From SXXK01 sp046074645 (GTDB taxonomy: Bacteria; Planctomycetota; Planctomycetia; Planctomycetales; Planctomycetaceae): a DNA stretch of 64,000 nucleotides. Location of the stretch: assembly GCA_046074645.1 (NCBI GenBank), contig JBJTOP010000227.1:1-64000 (forward strand), given 5' to 3'. Within the stretch, counting starts at the first letter, position 1. Each line of letters begins with the position of its first letter. Of the stretch, positions 46,196 through 54,794 are shown piece after piece. Under the pieces are notes generated by a model. It searched no databases and was not told where the DNA came from. It saw nothing but the letters and a program-made list of their open reading frames with translations. A program made the position numbers and the translations under genes.

Positions 46196-48840
46196 GGTCG
46201 AATGATCCAGCGTTCCACGTTGTGGTAGGTGGACATTAGTTTGGGTGGGAGTCCGGAGACATTTTTTCGAAACACGGCATAGTCGTCCACTTCCCAGAGC
46301 GGGATGAGGAAGGCCTGAGCGGCGATGTGGTTATGGATGCGGAAGAGTTTTTCCTGGGCATCGACGAAGCTGGCGGCATAGTCGAGTCCGACGAGTTCCT
46401 GTCGCATCCAGTCGGGGAAGAGCTGCAGTCGTTTCATATCGAGCGTGGGGTCGTTGGTGAGGACGGGCCAGAGTTCAAGCAGGGGTTCTTCCATGCGGAG
46501 CTGTCGATAGCAGATGTCCCATTCGGTATCTGCGAGCGGCTGTCCTTCACGATCGCCTTTAATGACATCGATTTCGAAGCCAATTTTTTGCCAGTAGGTA
46601 ACGATGCGGTCGGCGGCTGCGGTGGAGATTGTGTCGGGTTCGACTACGAAGCGGAGCCTTGGGAGTTTGATATAGTCGACTTTGGTATTTTTGCGGAAGA
46701 CTTCGGAGTCGAAGTTGACTTTGTCTTTGGTTGCCTGGGCTCGAGCGGCATCGGTGAGTTTTGTGAGTTCCGCGATTTTGAGTTGGCTTTCGGCAGCGAA
46801 GCGGAGGGCATAGGCGAGTTTGAGATTAAAGGCGGGCGGTTTTTGTCGGGGTTCGGTGGCGTAGCTGGAGAGGTGCCAGGCGGCGCTGGTGGGACGACCA
46901 TGGCGAGCTTCGGGGTCTCGGAGCACGGTGGAGCGGAGAATTCCATCGCGATTGACGGCAAAAGACAGAGCGCGGCGAAGCTGAGCATTGGTGATGCGGT
47001 CTGAGAGCGGATTAAAGACGATGACGTGGGTCAGGGGGAGTGCGTAGGGGACAACCTGATGAGTGGACGCTTTGAAGGATTCGATTTCCCATGGAAGCAG
47101 ATGTGGAATGCAGTCGATGTCACCGCGAATGAATGCCTGGATCATGTTGGAGCGATCGGCAAAGCGACGTTCGTGGATTTCGGCGATATGATATTTGCCG
47201 GCGTCGAAGCCATCGGGTTCGGGAATGGCACGCACCCAGCGGGATTCGTCTGTGGTGGCTGCGGTTTGAACAAAGCGAGTGGAGACGACGGCAGGTTTGG
47301 TTTCCGCCGATGGAGTGGTGGGAGCGGGTGGCTCTGACGGGGAAGCGTCGGTTGTGCTGGAATTTTGAGCGGCGTCACGAGCGGTGCTGGTGACAGGGAA
47401 TCGCAGGAGCGATTCGATGCTGAGTGGGACTCGGGAGAAGCGGATGCGGAGTTGGGACGGGGAGCGGACGGCGACTTCGGAAACGAAGGAAGCGAGTCGG
47501 GTGTCGAAGAGTGGGTTTTGGGGGTCGATGCGGTGGCCGATGGCGTCGGCGACAGAGGCGGCGGTGAAGAGCGGCTGAGTCTGCCAGGAGGGTCGGGTTT
47601 CGCGGAGTGTGAAGAGCACTTCGCGGCCGAGGTCGGCGGGGTCCCAGATTTCGAAGAAGCCGGAGCGAAAGTAGGTGAGTTCGTCGGCGGAGGAAGGTTC
47701 GAAGAGGGAGGCTTCGACGAGTTCTTTCAGTCGTTCGCGTGATTCGAGTGGTGCGGGGTGAATACTTTGGCCGGTGAATTCATTGATACCCATTCTGAGC
47801 GTCTGGTGGCGGGCGAAGTACTGGGTGTAGGCAGCGCGGGAGTTGCCTTCGGTGGGCCAGATGAGTTCGGCGCGTCGGGCGAGTTCGGCGGCGGCGGAGA
47901 AGTGGCGGGCGTTGAATTCGGTGGTGGCTTGTTCAAGCAGAGCAGTGCTGGACTGGAGCAGGCGGTTGCTGGTGGCCTGGACGAGTGGATGTTGTGGGAA
48001 GAGTTTTTGTATGCGGCCGATGAGATAGCGAGTTTTGCGGAAGTCTTCTGCGGCAACAGCGGTATCGATCATGGGACCGACGATGGCACCCATGCGATCG
48101 GGGAGTTCGGGGTTGCTGTTATTTCGCTGGTGGACTTCGTCGAGCATAGCGAGAGCGGCGTAGATTTCGCCGGCTTGAGCGCGTTGAGCAGCTTCGACCA
48201 TGAGGAGTCGTTCGAAGCGAGGTGTGGATTTGTCCCAACCGGGGATTTCGGTTTCGACGCGGAGCAGGAGTTCGTAGGCGGTGCGGAAGTCGTTGATTTC
48301 AAGCAGCTTGTCAACTCGGAGCAGCATCAGGTCTTCGAAGTACATGATCTGCTCGACCTGCTCAACGGGGAGCGCGTATTCGGTGAGGTCCCCTGGGAGC
48401 GTGAAGACGAGTTTTTTGAGGCTTTTGAGTCGATTGGCGCGTGTTTCACGTTCTTTGGCATTTTGTGGGCGGGAGGCTTCGAGTTTTTTGTATTCGGCTT
48501 CCTGTCTGGCGAGTGTTTCGGGTCGAGGGAAGAGGGGATTGACGACGGCGACACGGCGGTCGGCTTCGTTGGCGGCCTTGATGACGACCCAGTCGAATTC
48601 CTTGTCGCTGGCGTCAGCGCGCAGCAGAGCGTCTGCTTCGGGGATGGGGAGTTCGGAGAGTCGCGGGAGTTCTGTGCGAGTGACTTTTTCGTCGGCCGTT
48701 GCGTGGCTGCAGAGGCAGATCAGCAGAGCGGTGGTGATCGCGAGGATGCCTGAGGCTGAGCCGCGCTGCGGGCCGACTTTGGAGTGGGCGGAGCGAGGGT
48801 TTGCGGTGGAGCGATGAAATGCGGACAGATTGCAGAACAT
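46192..48840 (-). CDS. Large secreted protein with SBP family 5-like C-terminal part
   Basis: 882 residues. Signal peptide near 30-49 (ILAITTALLICLCSHATA). Residues about 50-390 are helical and TPR-like (FRTAYELLLRVETEIPGW, AAELARRAELIWPTEG). From about 400 the sequence resembles the peptide/nickel solute-binding proteins (VLFTLRETRPSW, ALSFAVNRDGILRSTVL, VTYWQKIGFEIDVIKG, AQAFLIPLWEVDDYAVF). No ABC permease or ATPase gene is present in the window, so classical import is not supported. It starts six bases after the propeller gene stop and overlaps the next gene by four bases. Confidence 0.75.
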   Translation of the reverse strand: MFCNLSAFHRSTANPRSAHSKVGPQRGSASGILAITTALLICLCSHATADEKVTRTELPRLSELPIPEADALLRADASDKEFDWVVIKAANEADRRVAVVNPLFPRPETLARQEAEYKKLEASRPQNAKERETRANRLKSLKKLVFTLPGDLTEYALPVEQVEQIMYFEDLMLLRVDKLLEINDFRTAYELLLRVETEIPGWDKSTPRFERLLMVEAAQRAQAGEIYAALAMLDEVHQRNNSNPELPDRMGAIVGPMIDTAVAAEDFRKTRYLIGRIQKLFPQHPLVQATSNRLLQSSTALLEQATTEFNARHFSAAAELARRAELIWPTEGNSRAAYTQYFARHQTLRMGINEFTGQSIHPAPLESRERLKELVEASLFEPSSADELTYFRSGFFEIWDPADLGREVLFTLRETRPSWQTQPLFTAASVADAIGHRIDPQNPLFDTRLASFVSEVAVRSPSQLRIRFSRVPLSIESLLRFPVTSTARDAAQNSSTTDASPSEPPAPTTPSAETKPAVVSTRFVQTAATTDESRWVRAIPEPDGFDAGKYHIAEIHERRFADRSNMIQAFIRGDIDCIPHLLPWEIESFKASTHQVVPYALPLTHVIVFNPLSDRITNAQLRRALSFAVNRDGILRSTVLRDPEARHGRPTSAAWHLSSYATEPRQKPPAFNLKLAYALRFAAESQLKIAELTKLTDAARAQATKDKVNFDSEVFRKNTKVDYIKLPRLRFVVEPDTISTAAADRIVTYWQKIGFEIDVIKGDREGQPLADTEWDICYRQLRMEEPLLELWPVLTNDPTLDMKRLQLFPDWMRQELVGLDYAASFVDAQEKLFRIHNHIAAQAFLIPLWEVDDYAVFRKNVSGLPPKLMSTYHNVERWIIRP

Positions 48841-48846
48841 GGAATG

Positions 48847-51800
48847 TTACCGCTGGAGGTCGGGTTTGACGGAGTAGAGGCTGCCGTCGAGTCCTGGGAT
48901 AATGATCTGCTCACCCAGCTTCAGAAAACCTGCCTGCAGTTGCTGGGCGAGGTTGAGTGATTTGTCAGACGGTGAGCCATCGGGATTCAGTTTGAAGATA
49001 CGACCATCGGAGCGGGCGACGAGGAACCCGTCGGGCACGGGGAAGGGGTTGCCGACAAGTGAGTACCCATCGAGGGGAATTGTGCCGGCGGGTGCCAGCC
49101 CATTTTCGGTGCGGAAGATGGCGGCACGTTCGCCGCCGATTTCGGCGAGGACGATATTTCCGGCGGCTTTGGGGGGAGCGGAGGCGACGCCGCCGAGGTC
49201 CTGTTGAGCGAGGAGTTCGAGGGTGGCGGTTTGCAGGACCAGCAGTTTTCCGGTGGTACTGGCGGCGTACAGGAAGTTCCCGGCGACAGTTGGAGAGAGT
49301 TCCACGGGTTGTGGGAGTCGAGTGACACCGACTTCGGCGAGTTGTGGTTTTGGAGTTGGGCGATATTCGACGCGGACGAGATCATTTGCGGCGGAGAGCG
49401 CGAGGACCTGTGTGTCGTTGAGTGCGACGAGGGCCTTCCAGGGCTGCTGTTGAGTCTGGTTCTGAGATGCGCGGTATTCTTCGGCTGTTTTTCCTTCTGC
49501 CATGGCGGTCAGGTGGAGTCGTCCGGAGGAGGCGAAGACGGCGCCTGCTGCGATGGCAACCGGGGGGACTTCGGGGGCATCTGGGAGTGTCCAGCGTCGT
49601 TCGAGTTGCCCGGTGGGTGTGAAGGTCCAGAGGGAGGGTTCGGGAGCGCCGGTCCAGGCGGCGGGCCTGCCGTCAGCGAGTACGAGCCCCTGAATGGGTG
49701 AGGCAAGTTTGTCGGGGAGTCGGAAGCGGCTGACACTTTCGATGACGAACGTGCCTTTGGCGATATCGGGGGCTGGCAGGCGATAGATTTCCCCATAGTC
49801 GGCGAGAGCGAGGACGGAGTTTCCGCCGGCTGAGGGTGCGAGGGCAATGATGCGAGTGCCGATAACGGTGCGCCAGATGCCCAGCATTTGTTCGCGGTCG
49901 GTTCGAGTGAAGAAGGTGGAGTCAGACTGGGCGGAGCGAGTGGTGAGGAAGGCGGACTCGTCGAGCACCTGAATGGGTTGGGAATGAATGCCTTCTGCGG
50001 CGACAGCGGAGTCGAGTTCGACGGAGTTGGTGCGTGTGCGGAAGCGGCGGAGATCGCGACCTGCCAGCCAGAGTTGTCCTCCGGGGCCTGCGAGGAGGAA
50101 CATTTGAGTCTGGAGGCCTTCTTCGAGTTGGTTGGCACCGATGCTGGCAAGCGGAGGCTGACCACGTTCGTCTCCAACGCGGAAGGCAGAAATTCGTTGC
50201 GGGGTGGACGGGACGAACAATTCGTAACCACGGAGGAGCGGGGGATCAAGGATCTGTCCATCGACTTCGTTTGAAGCGACGATGGAGAGACGGCCATCGG
50301 ATTCCGTTTGGAGGGTTTGAATGCGTCCTTTGGCTGAGGAAGCGTTATCGCAGAGGAGGAGGTAGCGGCCGGCAGCGAGCATGGGAACGCGAACGCTGTC
50401 CGGTCGATGGGGAATGTGGGAGACGGTTTCGCAGGCAAAGGGGTTGAGAGAGAGTGTGTAGACCATGGCCTGATCGCCTGGGAGCACAAGTTTCTGGCCA
50501 TCGCCGGTCATGGCCGGCGGGCCGATGACGGTTTGAGGGAAGGCGAGTTTGGCGAGTGCGCGACCGTTGACAGCGGCGATCTGCCAGAGTTCCTGATTGT
50601 CGGTGGGTACGAAGACATTTCCGGCGATCAGGATGGGTTTGGCGGAGGGGCGGCTTTCGAGGGATTGGCGCCAGAGTGGCTGTCCGGTGGCTTGTGAGAG
50701 GAGCAGGAGTTCTTCGGAGAGAGTGCTGTAGACGAGAACTCCTTTTTCGGAGCCATCAACTTCGATGGGTTCGAAGGGTGCTTCTGTGCCGAGAACGGTT
50801 CTCCAGCGGGGGTCACCGGTATCTGCATCGACGGCCCAGCAGGAGTCGATGCCGATGGTGAAGATGAAGCGTCCCTGGGATGTGAGATCGGTGCGGCCCT
50901 GGGTTCTGAGTGCGAGCGTGGCGGCGGGGAGCGGGGAATTGGCGGGGTCGATGGGCGGGGCATCGCGGCCGAGATCAGTGCGGACGACGAGTTCTTTTTC
51001 GCGGTTGAGGATATCCGCGAGCATTTTAGTGACGTCTTTGTCGGTACTGAGCGAGGGGAAGCGATCGATGAGTGCCTGTCGTGTTTCGAGAGCGGGGACG
51101 GTTTCGCCGGCGGCGAGTTGGCTGGTGATTTTTTCGATGGTGGCTTTGAAGGATTGTTTGCGGGCGATGGCGCCTTCGGCGATTCGCTGGCGATCGACGA
51201 GGAATTCTTCGCGGGACTGGGGGATGCCGGTTTCGCCGGAGAAGCGTCGGAGAAGTTCAACAGCTTCGCGGCTGACGCGGAGGGCGTCCTCGGAGGCCGC
51301 CTGTTCGGCGACGATGGCACCGGCGTAGGCGAGTCTGTCGGAGTAGCGTCGGAGTGTATCGGTGAGTTCGTTGTAGCCTGGGAGATCGCCGCATTCGCTC
51401 ATCAGATTCCGCAGTTCGGTCATACCGCGGATCACATCCGGAGTCGTGGTTTGAATGTATTTTTCGACGAGTGTGCGGTGGAGACCGATACGGGCTGCGG
51501 GAGTGGATTCGGTTTTGATGTAGACTTTGAGGAACTGAGTGAAGCGGGCTTCGGCGTCGAGATATTTCTGTTGTTCGAGGAAGGTTTGGGCTTCCTTGAG
51601 CATTCGGGATTCCGCATTCCGCTGATTGATGAACCAGAAGATAGCGGCGAGCACGAGGCAGACGATTGTGGTGCCGGAGAGGAAGAGGACGACAGGGGAT
51701 CGGGTGATGGACTGTTGTCCGGGGCGCTGCGGTCCGCCGGTGAGTCGATCGGACAGCAGTGCCATGCGACCGCGTTTGAGCTGCTGGCGGGCTTTCTGCT

Positions 51801-51864
51801 GGACGGCCTCCAGAGCTGCGTCGCTGGACGAGTCTTCCTGGCTGGGTTTAGAGGGGGTTACCAT
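48847..51864 (-). CDS. Membrane-anchored TPR/PQQ-like beta-propeller protein
   Basis: 1005 residues. A cytoplasmic N-terminus of about 55 residues is followed by one membrane helix (56-79, PVVLFLSGTTIVCLVLAAIF). Residues 85-290 are helical with TPR character (AQTFLEQQKYLDAEARFTQF). Residues 320-1000 form a WD/PQQ-like propeller (CWAVDADTGDPRWRTVLG, LLLSQATGQPLWRQSL, LVGNPFPVPDGFLVARSDGR). The bulk is periplasmic. Its ATG lies inside the end of the kinase-ExbD gene (ATGGTAA, 51864-51858), so the two are translationally coupled. It probably senses or scaffolds in the envelope; there is no sign of bound PQQ chemistry. Confidence 0.8.
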   Translation of the reverse strand: MVTPSKPSQEDSSSDAALEAVQQKARQQLKRGRMALLSDRLTGGPQRPGQQSITRSPVVLFLSGTTIVCLVLAAIFWFINQRNAESRMLKEAQTFLEQQKYLDAEARFTQFLKVYIKTESTPAARIGLHRTLVEKYIQTTTPDVIRGMTELRNLMSECGDLPGYNELTDTLRRYSDRLAYAGAIVAEQAASEDALRVSREAVELLRRFSGETGIPQSREEFLVDRQRIAEGAIARKQSFKATIEKITSQLAAGETVPALETRQALIDRFPSLSTDKDVTKMLADILNREKELVVRTDLGRDAPPIDPANSPLPAATLALRTQGRTDLTSQGRFIFTIGIDSCWAVDADTGDPRWRTVLGTEAPFEPIEVDGSEKGVLVYSTLSEELLLLSQATGQPLWRQSLESRPSAKPILIAGNVFVPTDNQELWQIAAVNGRALAKLAFPQTVIGPPAMTGDGQKLVLPGDQAMVYTLSLNPFACETVSHIPHRPDSVRVPMLAAGRYLLLCDNASSAKGRIQTLQTESDGRLSIVASNEVDGQILDPPLLRGYELFVPSTPQRISAFRVGDERGQPPLASIGANQLEEGLQTQMFLLAGPGGQLWLAGRDLRRFRTRTNSVELDSAVAAEGIHSQPIQVLDESAFLTTRSAQSDSTFFTRTDREQMLGIWRTVIGTRIIALAPSAGGNSVLALADYGEIYRLPAPDIAKGTFVIESVSRFRLPDKLASPIQGLVLADGRPAAWTGAPEPSLWTFTPTGQLERRWTLPDAPEVPPVAIAAGAVFASSGRLHLTAMAEGKTAEEYRASQNQTQQQPWKALVALNDTQVLALSAANDLVRVEYRPTPKPQLAEVGVTRLPQPVELSPTVAGNFLYAASTTGKLLVLQTATLELLAQQDLGGVASAPPKAAGNIVLAEIGGERAAIFRTENGLAPAGTIPLDGYSLVGNPFPVPDGFLVARSDGRIFKLNPDGSPSDKSLNLAQQLQAGFLKLGEQIIIPGLDGSLYSVKPDLQR

Positions 51865-53378
51865 TCGATGACCTTATTGCGGACGCGCGTGAAACCGGCC
51901 TGAGTGGCGGCATCAATCACGATGACTCGGGCTTCATGGTTGGAATCGGGATGGAGTTCCAGCTGGATGTCGGTGACGTCCGGGCTGGCGCTTTTTTCAG
52001 CTTTGAGGAGTTCGAGCAGTTCTCGGTAATTGGTGGCGCGTTTGGAGTCCTGCTCTTCGACGATCATGGTGTTGTCGGCGTCAACCTGAACCTTCACGGC
52101 AGACTGTGACTCGTCCTGAACAACGACAGCAACGGAGACACCTTCGGTTTGTTTGGCTGGTGGGACGTCGAAGGCTTTCTGCATACTGAATGAAGCGGTG
52201 ACCATGAAGAAGATGAGCAGCTGGAAGGTCACATCGACGGCGGGTGTGAGGTCGATGGCGGCATTTTCCTGGGGGCGAGGGCGGCGTGGGGGTGGGTCGT
52301 CATCATCATCATTGTCGGCAGGGGCGACGGCGGCGGTCTGGAGCTGGAAGGGGGCGCGGGCGGAGCGGCGAGTTTCGGCGAGGTTAGCGGCTGCCATGGC
52401 TGCTGCCGAAGCGGGTTCGACGGAGTCTTCACCGAGGTCACGTTCGCTGGCGTCTGAGGCTTTGCCGGGCTTTTTGCGTTCCTGTTCAGATTTGCGTTCG
52501 AGTTCTTCGAGACGGGGGAGACGAACGAGATCAAGAGAACGGCCCTGTTTGTGGGCAGCACTGAGGATGCGGATGTCTTCGAGGACTTCTTCGGCGGACT
52601 GATATCGCAGGGAGCGACGCTTGGCCATCATGCGGTGCACAAGCCGACAGACGATCTTCGGGAGTTCGGGATTTTTGTCTTCGAGTCTTGGGGGTGGATT
52701 ATCGACGTGCTGAATGGCAATCTGGGCAGGTGTGGTGCCGCGAAAGGGAGTTTCTCCGCAGAGCAGCTGGTAGCAGGTGATGCCGAAGCTGTAGATATCG
52801 GAGCGAGGATCAAGTTCGCTCCCGTTTACCTGCTCGGGACTCATATATAGAGGTGTGCCCATGGTGACACCTCTCAGCCGGTCAGCGGACTCACCCAGCT
52901 GGGCGAGCCCGAAGTCGGCGACTTTGATTTCACCCTTTTTATTGACGAGCAGATTTTCGGGTTTGATGTCCCGGTGCACGATTCCGGCCTGGCCGGAGGC
53001 TTTCAGAGCAGCCGCCACCTGTTTCATGACATGGAAGGCGGAGGTGAGATCGAGTTTGCCGCGTTCGCGGAGCAGGGTTGCCAGGTCCTGTCCCTGCACG
53101 AATTCCTGAGCGATGTAGTGATACTCGCCTTCCTGTCCGATTGTGTAGACCTGAACGATGTTGGGGTGATTCAGTCCCGCCGCCATCATGGCTTCCTGGC
53201 GGAAACGTTTCAGCATGTCTTCACCGGAGAGGGCCATGAGTGAGGGTTTCATGACCTTGACGGCAACATATCGCTGCAGCGACGTCTGCTCGGCCAGAAA
53301 CACTTCGGCCATACCGCCGCTTCCAAGCCTGCGAAGCAGGTGAAATTCGCCGAGCCGTTTGTCAGTCAGATCGCTCAT
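51858..53378 (-). CDS. Ser/Thr protein kinase fused to ExbD
   Basis: 506 residues from ATG 53378; an in-frame GTG at 53453 would add 25 residues encoded by intergenic filler. Residues 10-275 are a complete Hanks-type kinase: glycine loop LGSGGMAEVF (18-27), K41 (VAVKV), H135-R-D137 (HRDIKPEN), D155-F-G157, SPEQ (180-183). A charged linker (285-370) with an acidic DDDDD stretch leads to an ExbD/TolR unit: cytoplasmic IDLTPAVD with the proton-path aspartate at D382, one membrane helix (383-398), and a periplasmic domain to W506. The kinase is therefore cytoplasmic and joined to an ExbD whose domain faces the periplasm. It follows exbD and is coupled to the propeller gene. Confidence 0.88.
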   Translation of the reverse strand: MSDLTDKRLGEFHLLRRLGSGGMAEVFLAEQTSLQRYVAVKVMKPSLMALSGEDMLKRFRQEAMMAAGLNHPNIVQVYTIGQEGEYHYIAQEFVQGQDLATLLRERGKLDLTSAFHVMKQVAAALKASGQAGIVHRDIKPENLLVNKKGEIKVADFGLAQLGESADRLRGVTMGTPLYMSPEQVNGSELDPRSDIYSFGITCYQLLCGETPFRGTTPAQIAIQHVDNPPPRLEDKNPELPKIVCRLVHRMMAKRRSLRYQSAEEVLEDIRILSAAHKQGRSLDLVRLPRLEELERKSEQERKKPGKASDASERDLGEDSVEPASAAAMAAANLAETRRSARAPFQLQTAAVAPADNDDDDDPPPRRPRPQENAAIDLTPAVDVTFQLLIFFMVTASFSMQKAFDVPPAKQTEGVSVAVVVQDESQSAVKVQVDADNTMIVEEQDSKRATNYRELLELLKAEKSASPDVTDIQLELHPDSNHEARVIVIDAATQAGFTRVRNKVIEW

Positions 53379-53389
53379 GGAAGGGGCGT

Positions 53390-53492
53390 CAGGGGCTAGG
53401 GGCCAGGGTTTATTTTTCAGTGGTTCAGTGGTTGGTGTTGATGCGTGGATCACGAGTCAGATGCAGACTGGCTGACCAGCTGTCCAGCTGAC
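53390..53492. repeat. Low-complexity spacer before the kinase-ExbD gene
   Basis: The spacer between exbD and the kinase gene contains AGGGGCTAGGGGCCAGGG, then CAGTGGTTCAGTGGTTGG (53419-53436), then GCTGACCAGCTGTCCAGC (53470-53487). These are the same kinds of words found at 1393-1436 and 37107-37155. There is no normal ribosome site for the kinase ATG. Confidence 0.55.
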
Positions 53493-53497
53493 CGGCA

Positions 53498-53950
53498 TTA
53501 TTCGCGGCGATCCTGGACGGCGTAGTGGAAACCGACATTTGGAATTTCGGAGATCATTGTTTCGAGTTCGCCGGTGAAGCGATTGGGGACATCGCGGTCG
53601 CCCATGATCATGAGGTCGATGCCGTTGGGCCTGGTTGTGGATTCTTCGTTGAGGCGGATGCGAAGTTCTTCGATGGTGATGGGTTTCTTGTCGATTTCCA
53701 TTACGGGATCGGTATTGGCATCGACGGGGGCTTTGATGACGAGTTTGAATGCGATTTTATTGAGTTCTGTGGAGCCACCGGAGACGGAGCGAGGGACGAT
53801 AGCAGGGGGGTTGCCCTGCATTGTGGAGGTGACCATGAAGAAGATGAGCAGCTGGAAGGTGACGTCGATCATTGGCGTGATGTCGATTTCGGTGTCTTCC
53901 GATGGCCGTTTTTTCTTCTGGAACGGTGCGTCTTCTTCTTCGGCGCTCAT
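53498..53950 (-). CDS. exbD: ExbD/TolR family protein
   Basis: 150 residues. Short charged cytoplasmic tail, then DITPMID with the proton-channel aspartate at D29, one membrane helix (about 30-44, FQLLIFFMVTSTM) and a periplasmic domain ending with the FHYAVQDRRE tail. It lies between exbB and the kinase-ExbD fusion, so the operon encodes two ExbD chains, and the two share nearly identical helices (VTFQLLIFFMVT). It would pair with ExbB to use the proton motive force. The symbol is given by family; the partner is not shown to be TonB. Confidence 0.9.
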   Translation of the reverse strand: MSAEEEDAPFQKKKRPSEDTEIDITPMIDVTFQLLIFFMVTSTMQGNPPAIVPRSVSGGSTELNKIAFKLVIKAPVDANTDPVMEIDKKPITIEELRIRLNEESTTRPNGIDLMIMGDRDVPNRFTGELETMISEIPNVGFHYAVQDRRE

Positions 53951-54014
53951 CGTCCGCTGGCTCCGGGGACGTCAGGATTGAGGGGGACGGGACAGGAATG
54001 GGGGAGAAACTGGA

Positions 54015-54731
54015 TCAGCGGGGAGCCTTCGCGGTGGCGAGTTCGTCGAGGAAAGCGCCGGTACCTTCATCGATGCGTTCCTGGAGCTTTTTCATGCTGT
54101 TGGAGGCGGCTCCCTGCATGACGATGAGGGGAATGGAGATGGCCATTCCGGCGGCGGTGGTCCAGAGGGCAAAGCTGATGTCGGCGGAGAGTTCCTTGGG
54201 ATCGACGCCGGTGGCTGCGGCGCCGGCGATTTTGGCGAACGCGTTGATCATCCCGAGAACTGTACCGAGCAGTCCCAGCTGGGGTGCGGTTTTGATGCTG
54301 GTCCCGACCCATGAGTTGAGTCGATCGAGGTTGGAGAGGATATCACGTTCGAATCGTTCACCGACAATCTGACGAATTTTTTTCATGGGTTCTTCGCGGG
54401 CCTGCAGAGCCAGCATGGCCAGTTGCGGAAGGGCCATATTCCAGATGGAGGGATTATCACAAACCTTGATGGCACCATCGAAGTCACGACGTTCGAGACA
54501 ATCTCCGAGTTCGTTGAGGAAGGCCTGTTCGGCCGCATCACCGGGGAATTGTTTTTGTTTGATGCGTCGCATGAGCAGGATGCCGGTCCACATGCCACCG
54601 GCGGCGCAGATTGCGATGCCGCCCCAGATGGAGTTTTCGATCACCTTCATGAAGGTGGAGGGACCAGCAGCAGGTGCAGCTTCCTGTGCGAGCAGAGTGA
54701 TGGAATTCAGAAAACTGAATATGCTCATCAT
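54015..54731 (-). CDS. exbB: ExbB/MotA/TolQ family proton channel protein
   Basis: 238 residues. Three membrane helices: about 34-54, 149-166 and 188-206. The family core is APQLGLLGTVLGMINAF (149-165), with the threonine lining the channel. A cytoplasmic loop of roughly 95 residues separates helices one and two. The N-terminal 20 residues look like a signal or pre-helix. Together with the ExbD proteins it forms the proton-driven stator of the operon. It follows the single-TM protein by 63 bp. The start may be the ATG at 54731 or the next one at 54728. Confidence 0.9.
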   Translation of the reverse strand: MMSIFSFLNSITLLAQEAAPAAGPSTFMKVIENSIWGGIAICAAGGMWTGILLMRRIKQKQFPGDAAEQAFLNELGDCLERRDFDGAIKVCDNPSIWNMALPQLAMLALQAREEPMKKIRQIVGERFERDILSNLDRLNSWVGTSIKTAPQLGLLGTVLGMINAFAKIAGAAATGVDPKELSADISFALWTTAAGMAISIPLIVMQGAASNSMKKLQERIDEGTGAFLDELATAKAPR

Positions 54732-54794
54732 GGTTAATCACCACCGAATATCGAAAGCGGAAAAGAGGAGAGGATGAAGAGACGGAAGGGGGTG

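Noticed and set aside
53379..53453. Upstream GTG start for the kinase-ExbD gene
   Set aside because: The extra 25 residues would be encoded by intergenic filler words shared with other spacers, and kinase similarity begins after the ATG at 53378. It cannot be excluded because neither start has a good ribosome site.
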